64,000 nt of DNA from Chaetoceros tenuissimus (GCA_021927905.1 BLLK01000055.1:62001-126000), one strand, 5' to 3'. Shown: positions 10,042 through 19,946, counted from the stretch's first letter. Notes: generated by a model from the sequence alone, not told the origin. Translations and numbers: made by a program.

Positions 10042-11061
10042 TTAAGATGATGATGAAAACATAGACTTCAATTTTTGCACTCTTCTCTCTCGCTTCAAAG
10101 ATGTAACTTCTTTCCTCATTTCCTTCATTTCGTTTTGCATTTCATCACGATCTCGAATACAATATGGATCCTTCAACTCCTTTTGCAACATTTCTATGCG
10201 GTGGTTCAAGTCATCAATCAGAGGTTGATATGAATCGAATTTTGTTCTATTTGAAGTGGATGCGGATATTGAAGTAGTCGGCGATGACACACTTGCATTT
10301 GATGCTTCTGTAGGAGCATTTGAAAATGTGTACCATGCGGACCATATAGATGTAAGTTTTGATATGCGTGATAGAGGATCATTTTTCACATAGATATCCT
10401 CAAATTCACTATCTTTTACAATCTCATGACTACTATCTTCTTCCTCATCTTCAAATGTGATGTAGACATGTTTAGAAGACTCATCATTCCCAAAACCTAG
10501 TGTTTGTACAACTTTCTGTACATCTGCAGTGGACATTCCATCTAACGATCGTACCTTTTCATCACCGATAGCTTCTGTTTCGACATGAACAGTCACTGGA
10601 GCATCCAATCTTTCTTGAATCATCTCCTGTTCCTTTCTTTCTAAAGTCGAAACATCATATTCGAGCGAAAGCTCTTGGTGATCTTTATTCCCTAAGAAAT
10701 CGGCATATGGCATATCATCCTGTTTTCCATGCCACCATCGTACAAATTCTACAATTTTGTTCCCCAAACTCTCAGTATTCTCATCATCTTGAAGTGTTTC
10801 TCTTAATCTAGGTGCCTCTGATATGTATGCTATTGTAAAATATGGGACAGCAATGGCGATCGCCGTATAACCTGCTTTTCTCATATAAGATGGCCATTCT
10901 GCATCATCCTTTTTTGCTTGTTGCTTGACTGTTTCTACGAGGTACTTTGGATATCTTGGAGATAATTTTCTCAAAGCCGACCTTGAAGTCATGACTGGGA
11001 TCCCCTTATTCAATGCATTCATATCTTGTAATTTATATTCGTCAAATAATCTGTTCTTCAA
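10042..11061 (-). CDS. Hypothetical protein with one hydrophobic segment and C-terminal coiled coil, 339 residues
   Basis: The single exon starts at the ATG at 11061 and I do not recognise the family. The first 65 residues are basic (SALRKLSPRYPKYLVE, QQAKKDD). Residues about 65-83 form one hydrophobic segment (AGYTAIAIAVPYFTIAYI) followed by acidic sequence, as in a single-pass membrane protein. Residues about 280-330 are heptad-like and charged (RIEMLQKELKD, EMKEMRKEVTSLKRERR), a probable coiled coil. The basic start before a membrane segment would suit a mitochondrial or plastid envelope protein, but that is inference. An upstream minus-strand open frame at 11058-11315 could be an N-terminal exon, but no convincing splice pair was found. 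It is divergent from the ALB3 gene. Confidence 0.7.
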   Translation of the reverse strand: MKNRLFDEYKLQDMNALNKGIPVMTSRSALRKLSPRYPKYLVETVKQQAKKDDAEWPSYMRKAGYTAIAIAVPYFTIAYISEAPRLRETLQDDENTESLGNKIVEFVRWWHGKQDDMPYADFLGNKDHQELSLEYDVSTLERKEQEMIQERLDAPVTVHVETEAIGDEKVRSLDGMSTADVQKVVQTLGFGNDESSKHVYITFEDEEEDSSHEIVKDSEFEDIYVKNDPLSRISKLTSIWSAWYTFSNAPTEASNASVSSPTTSISASTSNRTKFDSYQPLIDDLNHRIEMLQKELKDPYCIRDRDEMQNEMKEMRKEVTSLKRERRVQKLKSMFSSSS

Positions 11062-11499
11062 TTTGAAATGGAAACTTTAGTGTTGGTTCCCTCTGCGAAA
11101 CTTGAAACTTTTCTGTGCTGTTTCCTGAATTCTACCTGAAGACTATTACTACTGCTCAAAGAGATGTAATACATAGATAGGTAGGAGGCAACAACAATAA
11201 AAATAAAGAAGACGGATGGTCCAAATTTATTTCTTGTTTCTCTCTTTTCTTTCCCTTTCTTTCTTCTCCAAAAAGATACATTTTCCATGTACGTACGTAC
11301 TAGGTAAGTACGCATTTGTTATTCAACGAACGCCTGTATCCATCAAACACATCATCACATCAGACAACTGAAAGCTGGAAGCAATCACTACGATTTTTCT
11401 GACTAATTCAACCATTTACCTGCCCCACTAGTGAATCTCCTTACCACAACAGTATAATAGGAAGGACGTCTAAAAACTGGCATTAATCTCGACTAAAGT
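11062..11499. promoter_or_regulatory. Shared upstream region with TACGTACGTAC palindrome
   Basis: The 438-bp spacer lies between two divergent start codons. It contains TACGTACGTAC at 11290-11300, an overlapping ACGT-core palindrome of the kind bound by bZIP factors. The same motif recurs in other upstream regions of this window. No TATA box was clear. Confidence 0.45.
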
Positions 11500-12992
11500 A
11501 TGAAGTTCTCCATCGCATCTACCTGTTTACTTCTTGCACAGGTGCAAAATACAGTTGCATTTGTACCATCTGCATCCATTACAAAGGCACCAATCACTCA
11601 ACGTTCAGCAATCTTAGATCCATCCATCTTTGCGGATGCACATCAACATGTAGACGCTCTTTCATCTGTATTTTCATCCATCAATCTAGCTGATGCATCT
11701 GATGCAGTAGTTGCATCTGCTGATGCTGCTGCAGAAGTAGCAAAGGATGACAATGGCTGGTTTGGTTTCTTGGAGGGACCAATTGAATTTTTGCTTGGGG
11801 CAATCCATTCCACTCTTGTTGGAGTTGGCATGAATGAAGATGCCTGGGGTGTCACCATTATTGCAATGACTTCTATCATCAAGCTTGCTACTTATCCATT
11901 GACAAAGCAACAGTTGGAGAGTACCAACAAGATGCAGGTAAGTTTAGAATCCATTGTGAAAATATTATGAGAAGAGATTCATGTTCTCGAGAAACATCCA
12001 TTGATACTGCAGATTGTCAAGTTGGTATATTTTGTGGAAGCAAATGGTGTCATCTTGGACGATATGCACAAAAGATTGTAACAATACGAGATTTCTGTAC
12101 ATTGTCGAAGCAATTCTACGTTTACACAGCCTTGCGAAAACAAATTCATCTTTTGTAATTATGTCATTTCACTTGCAAATGTTTTTTCTCGCTTCTGACT
12201 AAAATTTGTTTGCAACTACAGGCTCTTCAACCTACTATTAAGGAGATTCAAGCAAAATATCAATCCAACCCAGAGGTTATGAATCAAAAAATTGCAGCAA
12301 TCTATCAGACTAATGAAGTCAACCCATTGGCGGGATGCGTACCTTCCCTTCTTCAAATTCCAATTTTCATCGGACTTTACCGCGCTGTACTCACACTTGC
12401 TAAGAATGATAAGTTGAATGAACCATTTTTGTGGCTTCCGAATCTGGAGGGACCAACGTATGGAGCAGATCCTTCACATGGATCAGACTGGATTTTGAGC
12501 GGATGGGCAAATGGAGCACCTGCACTTGGATGGGACGATACACTAGCATTCCTTACTATTCCTGTGGTTCTTGTTCTTTCTCAATCATTAAGTATGAATC
12601 TTATGGCTAGCAAAGACCAAGAACAACCTGCCTTTTTGAAGTTTCTTCCATTGTTGATTGGATGGTTTTCCTTGAATGTTCCTGCTGCTCTTGGAATTTA
12701 CTGGGTAGCGAATAACTTTATCACGACTGCTCTTACTCTCCAGATCCGTAGTTCTTTCGAACCAATGGTACCTGTTACCCCAGGAAGCAGTGGACCAGTT
12801 GTTGATGTAGAACCACAAGCATTTACACCTGCACCAATTAGTGAGAAACCAGCAGGATTTGCTTCTGCAGCTGCAAGTTCGGACGATGTAACACCAATCA
12901 CTGATGTTGATGCAGAAGCAGTTGAAATGGAGTCTTCATCAAAGCCAAAGCGAGGAAAGAAGAAGGGAAAGAAAAAGAAGAAAAAGAACTAA
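11500..12992 (+). CDS. ALB3: Plastid thylakoid membrane insertase ALB3 (OXA1/YidC family)
   Basis: Inserts light-harvesting and other proteins into the thylakoid membrane. Exons are 11500-11937 and 12222-12992 (phase 0; CAG, then GTAAGT; acceptor CTACAG), giving 402 residues. Residues 1-20 form a signal peptide ending VAF-VPSAS, the Phe-containing cleavage motif of proteins imported into secondary plastids. The 60KD_IMP domain spans about 93-300. It includes a first membrane helix, then the conserved IIKLATYPLTKQQLESTNKMQ region, a helical cytosolic hairpin (ALQPTIKEIQAKYQ), NPLAGCVPSLLQIPIFIGLYR and GIYWVANNFITT. After about 350 the tail is Ala/Asp/Glu-rich and ends in a dense Lys run, comparable to the positively charged C-terminal tails that bind SRP or ribosomes in this family. 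Nothing is missing. Confidence 0.95.
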
Positions 12993-13656
12993 ATATATTG
13001 AGAGAAGAAAGCAAATAATATGAAAATGAATTGAAGAAGTTATAGCAGACACATAAAATTACAAGCAATTATAAATTGATGTAAATCATGAGTTGTGCAA
13101 GATACATCATACTCAAGAAATTGAATGCATTGTACTAAACTTTATAGCATTCTTTGTTCTTACCTTTTCAATCACGATCTTATTATGAGCCAATGACGAT
13201 ACTTTCGGCTCTTTCAGCTCACACCTTATTTACCCTCACCTAATAAAATCTATGTACTCTAAATATCTCAACAACAATATACTTTATTTCTATATCTCAT
13301 CTTTTACAAAGTGAACACTATTAGCAAAGGTACTGTACATCCTGAAGTCCAGTCCCAGTGGAATAGGGATAGTAAACCAGACAGACATTGATGGCCACTT
13401 TCAGCATGCCACACACACACACAGCACACAGTAACTCATAAAATCTAACAAAACAACGAAAACAACAAAACGTTGTTCATCAATCAAGTCTAATAGACAA
13501 TTGGCATTCAGCAATTGTACATACACAACACAACGCCTGTGGGCTACCAAAATACTCACTGACAAACCTACATCGTGACTGAGGGCTACGACAACGACAG
13601 AGAACGGACAGACAACACCAAAATAGAGATCATTTCAATTAATAGCTAGGGAAATC
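12993..13656. other. Intergenic stretch between ALB3 and the tRNA methyltransferase gene
   Basis: AT-rich sequence with a short CA-rich tract (about 13410-13436). It must hold the ALB3 3' end and the promoter of the next gene. I see no coding exon or RNA gene. Confidence 0.4.
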
Positions 13657-14996
13657 ATGTTAGACAAAGATTCGAACCTTGTAGATGAAACCAACGAAAT
13701 CAAGCACATTGAATTTTTCTCTGGAATCGTGAGTAAAAGTTCCACCTAATTCGCCACTATTGCATGTCTATCAGCACACTGACCAATGCTCATTTGTCTC
13801 CAAATATGATAGGGTGGTATGCGATATGGAGTAGAAAATGCAATTTCATCTAGATTAAACGATGATTCACAAAAAATATATACAAGATGCAATGCATACG
13901 AAATCAGTGTTTATGCAAATGATACCTATTGTCATAATTTTACTGAGACAATATCGAAAAAGAAAAAGAATAATAGTCCATTCACGGTGCAAACAAAACT
14001 GATCGAACAACTCAAACCTAATGACATCGATAACCTTGGAATCAACCTATGGACTATGAGCCCTCCTTGTCAGCCTTTTACAAAAACGAAGAACGCTAAA
14101 CAACGAGATTCTGACGGTAAGTAATTAGACTGGACTCATTCCATAATCGAACGAAATGATCGTCTGACTCTTTGCATTTCTGTTTCAATTGTAATACTAT
14201 GAATATAGACGAAAGATGTAAAGGACTAAAGGCCATCATTCGACTTCTCAAAGCTATCAAACAAAAACCAAAGTGGATCATTCTCGAAAATGTCAAGAAT
14301 TTTGTTGGATCGCATATGCTTGCACTGTGGCAGGAATGTTTGATCGAATGCGAATATTCATTTGAAGAATACTTACTAAGTCCCACACAATTTGGCATTC
14401 CAAATCATCGAACGAGGTTTTACATGATTTGCGAGAGGTCAGAACGTTTTCAAAATAGAAAAATATGTGCCGACAACTTATCTTTATCGTTTCTTCCTGG
14501 AACAAATCAAAAGGCTGTTGCTGTCTCACCATCTTTGGTTGGTAACTTCATTGATAAGAACCTAGATACTGAAGAGAAAAAGAAACTGATTATACCTGAT
14601 GATACATTTGACAAACCATGGGTGAAAAATTTAGGTATTGTTTGTGCCTTGGACACAATCACTCATTGCTTCACAGCATTTTATGGAAGGCAACTGCACC
14701 GTGCAACTGGTAGCGTGTTGCTAGAAGATGATACCCGAAGTCAAGCTATTGCTACTTTACCATTGGATAGAACGGATATGCTTCGATACAAAGGAAAGCT
14801 CCGACGATTTTCTCCAAATGAGTTATTGTCATTGTTTGGATTTCCTTCTGATTTTTTATTTCCAGAAGAAATTTCATTAGAACATCGCTACAAATTGATT
14901 GGGAATTCAGTGAATGTATCTGTGGTGTCATTCGTTGCGTCATATTTATTACAAGATGTCTGTGAAAACAAAAAGAGAAAATGTATGCATTCTTGA
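13657..14996 (+). CDS. TRDMT1: tRNA (cytosine-38-C5) methyltransferase, DNMT2
   Basis: Methylates C38 of tRNA-Asp and a few other tRNAs using SAM. Exons are 13657-13728, 13813-14116 and 14209-14996; phases agree and give 387 residues. Motif I reads EFFSGIGGMRYG and spans the first intron. Motif IV is SPPCQPFTKT with the catalytic Cys near residue 108. Motif VI is ILENVKNF. The DNMT2-type CFT motif reads THCFTAFYGRQLHRATGSVL, and the C-terminal FSPNELLSLFGFP and IGNSVNVSVVS match motifs IX-X. The protein is the length of the family and has no added chromatin domains, which favours DNMT2 over a DNA maintenance enzyme. Its 3' end converges on the RNase gene with a 37-bp gap. Confidence 0.93.
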
Positions 14997-15033
14997 TGAC
15001 CATTGCAACAATAAGGATAAGTTACATGATTAT

Positions 15034-16446
15034 TTATATAAAACTATCGCTGCGATGAATTCTCTCAATCATGGCTGTCAAAGGATGCCTTGGATTCGGC
15101 ACGAAGTCAAGTTTGACATCACCGAACTGATCAATACTCCCTAAATCTGCAAATGAGTAAGAGATTCGTTTTGAAACACCCAGGTCATCCTCACCGTCTA
15201 GCCAGTCCTTTAAATTTCCGGATACATCCCTTTGCTGCGCATCTCTATATAAATCATTGCTGAGTATATATGCACCACCCAATGAAGTCAAGTCACTCGA
15301 TGTGGAATAGTGATTATGTGAATAAGACTGTAAACTCGATACTTTTCTTCTGTTCTTGAACTGATTATCAATTCTACGAGCTATTGCTATACAATATGAG
15401 TCGTCGTCATCTGTTGGTGGAGAGCACATCAGCATATTTTGCTCTTTGAGTGATGATAAGATAGCAATTTGATCAGAAGCTTGGATGGTTGAATTGGAAT
15501 TGTATTTCGGGTTTCTATTTAACCAATAAGACGGAATTACCACAGAAACTCGACATCCTGCAGTGACAAAGTATTGTACAGCGACATTGATACCCAAGAC
15601 ATTTGGTTCTATATTCTTTGAGCGAGAGGAAGGAGTTGTTGCTTGTGTATATGCGTATGCTATGTTTGCCCCATCAATAACAATGAGTGGTAATCTCTGC
15701 GCTCCTGTTTCGTCCACTTCCATTCGTTCACTATGAATTGGTGAATCTTGAATTGAGGAGTGTCTATCGTGATGCTCATATATTGGATGATGCATTTCTA
15801 ATGCTTGATCATGAATTGTATGCTGATGTGATAAAAATGATGTGTTGTATTGGTTGTTTGCACTGTGTTGAGGGTAGCTTTGATACGCATTATTCATGTT
15901 ATGTTCTTGTTGATTTATTTCATACTCTTGATTCTGATCGAAGTCCATATCCATACAATCATGGGATTTAGAGTCATGTATTTCGATGCTTGTTTTCAAT
16001 TTCGACTTCTTTTCTTTCAAAGGAAGATTTATATCATATCTAGATTGCGTTTGAGTTTCTGGTGGAGATCTTCTTGATCTTCCTCCAATTACAATTTTGG
16101 TTTGTAACTTTTCGCGAGGCCTAGAATCCAAAGAAGCTCTTGACACTGCACCCCCTAACGAAGACATAAGACTGCTTTGATTATTTGATGATAAGTTATG
16201 AGACTGACATGATTTGCGATTTCTAGAGTGATATTCGTCATGTCCATCGCTTTCTCGTAGTGTTTGTTGTTTTCTGATTTCGGCATCAATAAATGCATCA
16301 ACGTCGTGGTCATCTTGCGATATCGGGGTACCCGATTCTACTAAACGAGGTCGATATGACATCTTCTGTGTAATGTCCTCTTTGGTGGAGATGTGTCTTT
16401 CAAATTGAATAGAGGACTCACTATCTAAATACTTTTTATACATCAA
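15034..16446 (-). CDS. NYN (PIN-like) domain ribonuclease, Regnase/ZC3H12-like
   Basis: Single exon, 470 residues. The first 245 residues are low-complexity (Gln, His, Ser, Asn). Residues about 250-460 match the NYN ribonuclease fold of ZC3H12/Regnase. They read PLIVIDGANIAYAYT, GINVAVQYFVTAGCRVSVVIP, SPPTDDDDSYCIAIARR, GAYILSNDLYRD and ISYSFAD. The acidic residues of these motifs (D in VIDG, DD before SYC, ND and RD in SNDLYRD) would bind the catalytic magnesium. Family members in animals carry a CCCH zinc finger just after this domain. Here the protein ends soon after it and no CCCH motif is visible, so RNA selection must rest elsewhere, perhaps in the N-terminal region. It probably degrades RNA; the target is unknown. 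It converges on DNMT2. Confidence 0.85.
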   Translation of the reverse strand: MMYKKYLDSESSIQFERHISTKEDITQKMSYRPRLVESGTPISQDDHDVDAFIDAEIRKQQTLRESDGHDEYHSRNRKSCQSHNLSSNNQSSLMSSLGGAVSRASLDSRPREKLQTKIVIGGRSRRSPPETQTQSRYDINLPLKEKKSKLKTSIEIHDSKSHDCMDMDFDQNQEYEINQQEHNMNNAYQSYPQHSANNQYNTSFLSHQHTIHDQALEMHHPIYEHHDRHSSIQDSPIHSERMEVDETGAQRLPLIVIDGANIAYAYTQATTPSSRSKNIEPNVLGINVAVQYFVTAGCRVSVVIPSYWLNRNPKYNSNSTIQASDQIAILSSLKEQNMLMCSPPTDDDDSYCIAIARRIDNQFKNRRKVSSLQSYSHNHYSTSSDLTSLGGAYILSNDLYRDAQQRDVSGNLKDWLDGEDDLGVSKRISYSFADLGSIDQFGDVKLDFVPNPRHPLTAMIERIHRSDSFI

Positions 16447-16832
16447 GAAAAGAAAATGTGAGAGGAAAGAGGAAGGAAGGTTGTTGGTGTTGTTTCAAAG
16501 CATATATGTACCTAGCTAGTCACTTCCACTGCATATCTTCTCGTGGCTAGAACACGACTCGATTCTTCCATTCCATTATTTTAGTGCAAGATTCTCTGCG
16601 AAAAGAGTAAGTATGGGAAGGGTTAATGTACGTACGTACTACGTACTGAGCATACGAGCAGAAGGGGTGTTTTGATGAAAATAATTGAGTTTTGGAGCTG
16701 CTCCAAAATTACTCTCACTTTTTGGAGAGACGGCAACTTTGACTTGTAATATATCTACTCAAGCACAACGGAGAGGTGCTACCAACTACCAACTACCTGC
16801 TACCTACAATATAGAGTTAATTTTGCATCGAA
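16447..16832. promoter_or_regulatory. Shared upstream region with TACGTACGTAC palindromes
   Basis: The 386-bp spacer lies between the divergent RNase and sulfatase starts. TACGTACGTAC lies at 16629-16639, followed directly by TACGTAC at 16640-16646, giving a string of ACGT cores. No other element was recognised. Confidence 0.45.
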
Positions 16833-17243
16833 ATGAGGATATTCTTTCTACCTTTACACCTAACTTTTGTTTTGACATTATTGCGAAATGGTCTAGCGCA
16901 AAAGCCAAATGTTGTAGTAGTCATGACAGATGAACATAACCTCCGCACAATCTCATGTTATCGAGATTACCTTTTATCAAAATATAAAAACAAAGCACTT
17001 GTTGACGTTTGGGGCGATAATGTATTTGTTGAAACACCAAACATTGATAAACTCGCATCCCAAGGTGCAATGTTTACAAATTGGTACACTGCAAGTCCAT
17101 CTTGTACACCATCAAGAGCGAGCTTCCTCAGTGGAATGTTTCCTCATAAAACAGGAGCTTTGTTTAACAATGATGCCATCGATCCACAAATAAAGACTTG
17201 GGCCGACGCATTACAACAGCAAGGATATAATACAGCATATTTG
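16833..17243 (+). CDS. Sulfatase, N-terminal part (gene split by inserted DNA)
   Basis: A signal peptide (MRIFFLPLHLTFVLTLLRNGLA) is followed by QKPNVVVVMTDEHN, the metal-binding start of type I sulfatases. Next comes SCTPSRASFLSG at about residue 90, the CxPSR site where Cys is converted to formylglycine. The match continues through KTWADALQQQGYNTAYL and then stops, just where GKWH-like active-site residues should follow. The open frame runs on without similarity to 17369. The rest of the enzyme resumes at about 20548. Either a very long intron holding two genes or an insertion has split the gene. No good donor directly follows TAYL (only GTATTT), which favours disruption. Confidence 0.8.
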
Positions 17244-17481
17244 TATTTTTATCAGTATAGGTCAGCATATTTTTTACTTCATGTCTTCGGTTCAAACAAA
17301 GTAGTAAATTCATTGAGATTAAAGATGATCAGTTATATTTCTTTATTCTTTTCTACTACATATAGCTGAGCACCGCATGGTATCATAGGACATTTCTTTC
17401 TAGTTCGTCCATCCTAAACTGATGTCCAGTATAGATTCTTCTCGTAATTATTATGTAAAATAGAAACCTTGTGCATCCAAT

Positions 17482-18927
17482 TTACGGTTTCTTCTCAAAG
17501 TAAGACATGATAGGTTTCTGTACCTTCTTCGCTTTCTTCACCTTCTTTGCAGTTGGATTCTGTTTAGACACATCCTTCTCCAAGTAAGACATGATAGGTT
17601 TCTGTACCTTCTTCGCTTTCTTCACCTTCTTTGCAGTTGGATTCTGTTTAGACACATCCTTCGTTCCAGGTGTTACCTTTCCAAGAATTGGATGGAAATT
17701 TGTAGTTGATGTATTGACGTCCAATTCAGCTAGAGGCTGTGGACTTGGATTTGCCTCCTTTGAACTTGCCTTCTTTGGATTCGAATCTAACACTGCAGGG
17801 TCAGGCTTTGCTACTTGAAGCTTCGAAACGAGCACTGCAGGGTCAGGCTTTGCTACCTGAAGCTTCGAATCAGGCTTTGCTACTTGAAGCTTCGAATCGA
17901 TTGCATGGTCAGGCTTTGCTACCTGAAGCTTCGAATCGAACACTGCAGGGTCAGGCTTTGCTACTTGAAGCTTCGAATCGATTGCATGGTCAGGCTTTGC
18001 TACCTGAAGCTTCGAATCGAACACTGCAGGGTCAGGCTTTGCTACTTGAAGCTTCGAATCGATTGCATGGTCAGGCTGTGCTGCTGGAATCCTCAGACGG
18101 AATTGCATACGACCATTTGCAAAACCGTCTGCCGGAAATAGTGTGTCTTCGAACTTTGTTTTAGTACTCGCTCTGTTTCGTCCAGGTGCGCCTCTCATTT
18201 TGTCTCTCAATTTGACCCACAATACATCATAGTCATACAAATCTCCAGATTTTTCAACCATGTATTCTACTGATAGCTTTCTTGTGTGAGTCAATTTGAG
18301 AAAATTATAATTCTCGTCCAAAATTTCAAGCTTTTCTACCAACTCCCTTGCCACAATTGGAAGATTGACCTTTTCATTCCCAACAAGTCTGATACAAAAC
18401 TCCTGTCCATCTCCAGAACGTTTAGCGATTGGATAGTTATCATTTCGTTTCTTTTTCTGATTACTCTTATCTTGACCTACCATGAGTCTTTGGTAGTAAT
18501 AGTGATACTCCGAATCACTCGTGATTGCTTCAAAATCAAGTAGACTCAGTGCTTCAGACATATTTTCGAAATACATCCATTCGTCATCATCATCTTGCTT
18601 GTCCCACATTACCTTCTTACCAGTGTAGACTTTTTCAACACGGATGAATTGAACTCTGCACTTCTTAAATAGATTTGCAAATTTCACTGCTATTTGTGGT
18701 TGAACAACGTGCTTGGTATTGTCTTGAATCTCTTGGAGACGTTCGTCTGTGATTCCAACTTGGTACACTGCGTCTTCATTCGATAATACTAACTTGGACA
18801 ACGCTGCCTCAATCTCATTACATCTTGCAGCAATAATCTCTTTATCAGAATCTGAATCGAAAGATTCTGGTACGGAAGCTGCACGAGGAGTGTGACGCTT
18901 GAATCTTGTTTTCGTTGATTTACCCAT
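17482..18927 (-). CDS. Unknown protein with internal repeats and two C-terminal PIP-box-like motifs, 481 residues
   Basis: Single exon. Residues 1-265 look globular and are not a family I recognise (KFANLFKKCRVQFIRVEKV, EWMYFENMSEALSLLDF, KLSVEYMVEKSGDLYDYDV). Residues about 285-390 are tandem repeats built on KLQVAKPD followed by HAIDS or PAVFDS. The C-terminus is a 28-residue duplication of a Lys-rich segment, each copy ending in QKPIMSYL (about 442-449) and QKPIMSYF (470-477). The last matches the PCNA-interacting PIP box, Q-x-x-(I/L/M)-x-x-aromatic-aromatic, at the usual extreme C-terminal place behind basic residues. I infer a nuclear protein that docks on PCNA. It is divergent, 134 bp from the oxygenase gene, and lies inside the split sulfatase gene. 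Confidence 0.75.
   Translation of the reverse strand: MGKSTKTRFKRHTPRAASVPESFDSDSDKEIIAARCNEIEAALSKLVLSNEDAVYQVGITDERLQEIQDNTKHVVQPQIAVKFANLFKKCRVQFIRVEKVYTGKKVMWDKQDDDDEWMYFENMSEALSLLDFEAITSDSEYHYYYQRLMVGQDKSNQKKKRNDNYPIAKRSGDGQEFCIRLVGNEKVNLPIVARELVEKLEILDENYNFLKLTHTRKLSVEYMVEKSGDLYDYDVLWVKLRDKMRGAPGRNRASTKTKFEDTLFPADGFANGRMQFRLRIPAAQPDHAIDSKLQVAKPDPAVFDSKLQVAKPDHAIDSKLQVAKPDPAVFDSKLQVAKPDHAIDSKLQVAKPDSKLQVAKPDPAVLVSKLQVAKPDPAVLDSNPKKASSKEANPSPQPLAELDVNTSTTNFHPILGKVTPGTKDVSKQNPTAKKVKKAKKVQKPIMSYLEKDVSKQNPTAKKVKKAKKVQKPIMSYFEKKP
17797..18085. repeat. Coding minisatellite, about 81-bp higher-order unit
   Basis: Alternating 39-42-bp subunits each contain TCAGGCTTTGCTACTTGAAG or the same with one change. 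They form nearly identical higher-order units of about 81 bp (27 codons) in the PIP-box gene. Near identity of the units points to recent expansion or ongoing homogenisation. A separate 84-bp duplication at about 17490-17657 carries the two PIP-box copies. Confidence 0.85.
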
Positions 18928-19061
18928 TCAACAAATTTGTGAGGGGTGAAGCATTGTTTCCCAAAATTTGATTTTTACTCTTATTTTTTCCAAATTCGAA
19001 AATTGACCGTTAGTCCTTAACCGCCTCAACCTTACCGAACCTTTTTATCACATAAACCCAA
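18928..19061. promoter_or_regulatory. Compact bidirectional promoter region
   Basis: Only 134 bp separate the start codons of the divergent PIP-box gene and oxygenase-like gene. The sequence is T-rich on the plus strand with no recognisable factor site. Such spacing implies shared control. Confidence 0.45.
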
Positions 19062-19946
19062 ATGAATCAAAACCATCTTCCAAATAAGAAGCAGAAAATT
19101 ACTGAAGAAGAGTATTTCAATGATGCTCCAACAGGCGATTTAGGAGAAGAGTTTTTCAATGATGCTTCAGAAGGCGATTTAGATCTTTGGAACAAAGTCG
19201 AGGGTGATTTTGCACTTGTAAAAGCGACAAAGAATGCCATACAAGCGGGGAACTGCAAGTCCAAAGAATTTAGTGAATATTTGACGAATAAAGTCTTAGA
19301 CTCCTTTGACAGTTTAAATTGGAAATGCATGAAAACTCCTAATCAAATTCTCCCACCTGGGTTTACAGGAGAAGAACTCACTGTAAATAAACTCAAAGAG
19401 CTTTGTCCGGAACTGCGAAAATTTATTGCGATTTGTGAAGTAAAAGGGATCGATATTCACCCATTCCTTCAAGTTTATCTTCTCAATGATAGAGAAGAGG
19501 GATCGGAACAAGGAGCAAGAATGAAGTGGCATAGAGACAAGCCATCCTCAAAATACCGTGGTGGTCGTGAACCATTCGTACGAATTGGGCTAACAAGATT
19601 TGCTCATATCAAAGAAGAAGATGAAATTGGTGGTCTTGTTAAGAAGAAATTTGGATGGAGAAGAATTGTTGAAGGATCCAATAAGTTTGACAGAGTAACA
19701 GTTGAGATCGAAGACGGAGACGTTCTTTTTCTCGGTCCGAAAGAGGCTTCTGGTAAATTCAAAGCGGTTGAACATCAACCAACAATTTACCAGAGCAATT
19801 CTATTTCCGTTATGGCAGATATTCTTTTGCCTGAAGGCTCGAAATTCAAGGATTTCGCTGTACCTCAATTTGCTCAATATTTTGTTGACAAAGGTGCTTT
19901 TGAGCACAAACCTGACGGATATAATCTTAAATTTGGTGAATTCTAA
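19062..19946 (+). CDS. Putative 2-oxoglutarate/Fe(II) oxygenase-like protein, 294 residues
   Basis: Single exon. The N-terminus has a short repeat (EEYFNDAPTGDLGEE, EEFFNDASEGDLD) and a basic stretch (PNKKQKITEE) that could act in nuclear import. The core has MKWHRDKPSS at about residue 153-162, an HxD iron-binding pair, followed by FVRIGLTRFAHIKEEDE, then VEIEDGDVLFLGPK and VEHQPTIYQ, where the His (about 238) would be the third iron ligand. This order matches the double-stranded beta-helix of the AlkB/2OG oxygenase superfamily. The Arg that binds 2-oxoglutarate is not obvious after the distal His (NSISVMADILLPEG), so activity is uncertain. The substrate is unknown; DNA or RNA repair is a guess prompted by its divergent PIP-box neighbour. 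Confidence 0.65.
   Translation: MNQNHLPNKKQKITEEEYFNDAPTGDLGEEFFNDASEGDLDLWNKVEGDFALVKATKNAIQAGNCKSKEFSEYLTNKVLDSFDSLNWKCMKTPNQILPPGFTGEELTVNKLKELCPELRKFIAICEVKGIDIHPFLQVYLLNDREEGSEQGARMKWHRDKPSSKYRGGREPFVRIGLTRFAHIKEEDEIGGLVKKKFGWRRIVEGSNKFDRVTVEIEDGDVLFLGPKEASGKFKAVEHQPTIYQSNSISVMADILLPEGSKFKDFAVPQFAQYFVDKGAFEHKPDGYNLKFGEF

Noticed and set aside
11058-11315. Separate 85-residue membrane protein upstream of the 339-residue gene
   Set aside because: It overlaps the next start, has no similarity, and begins in a promoter with ACGT strings. Kept only as a possible upstream exon.
13657-14996. DNA cytosine methyltransferase of the DNMT1/3 type
   Set aside because: The length, the absence of regulatory domains and the CFT motif fit DNMT2.
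17739-18164. Plus-strand repeat protein, and a CRISPR-like look of the regular repeats
   Set aside because: Antisense of the KLQVAKPD repeats. The repeats are contiguous and coding, with no unique spacers.
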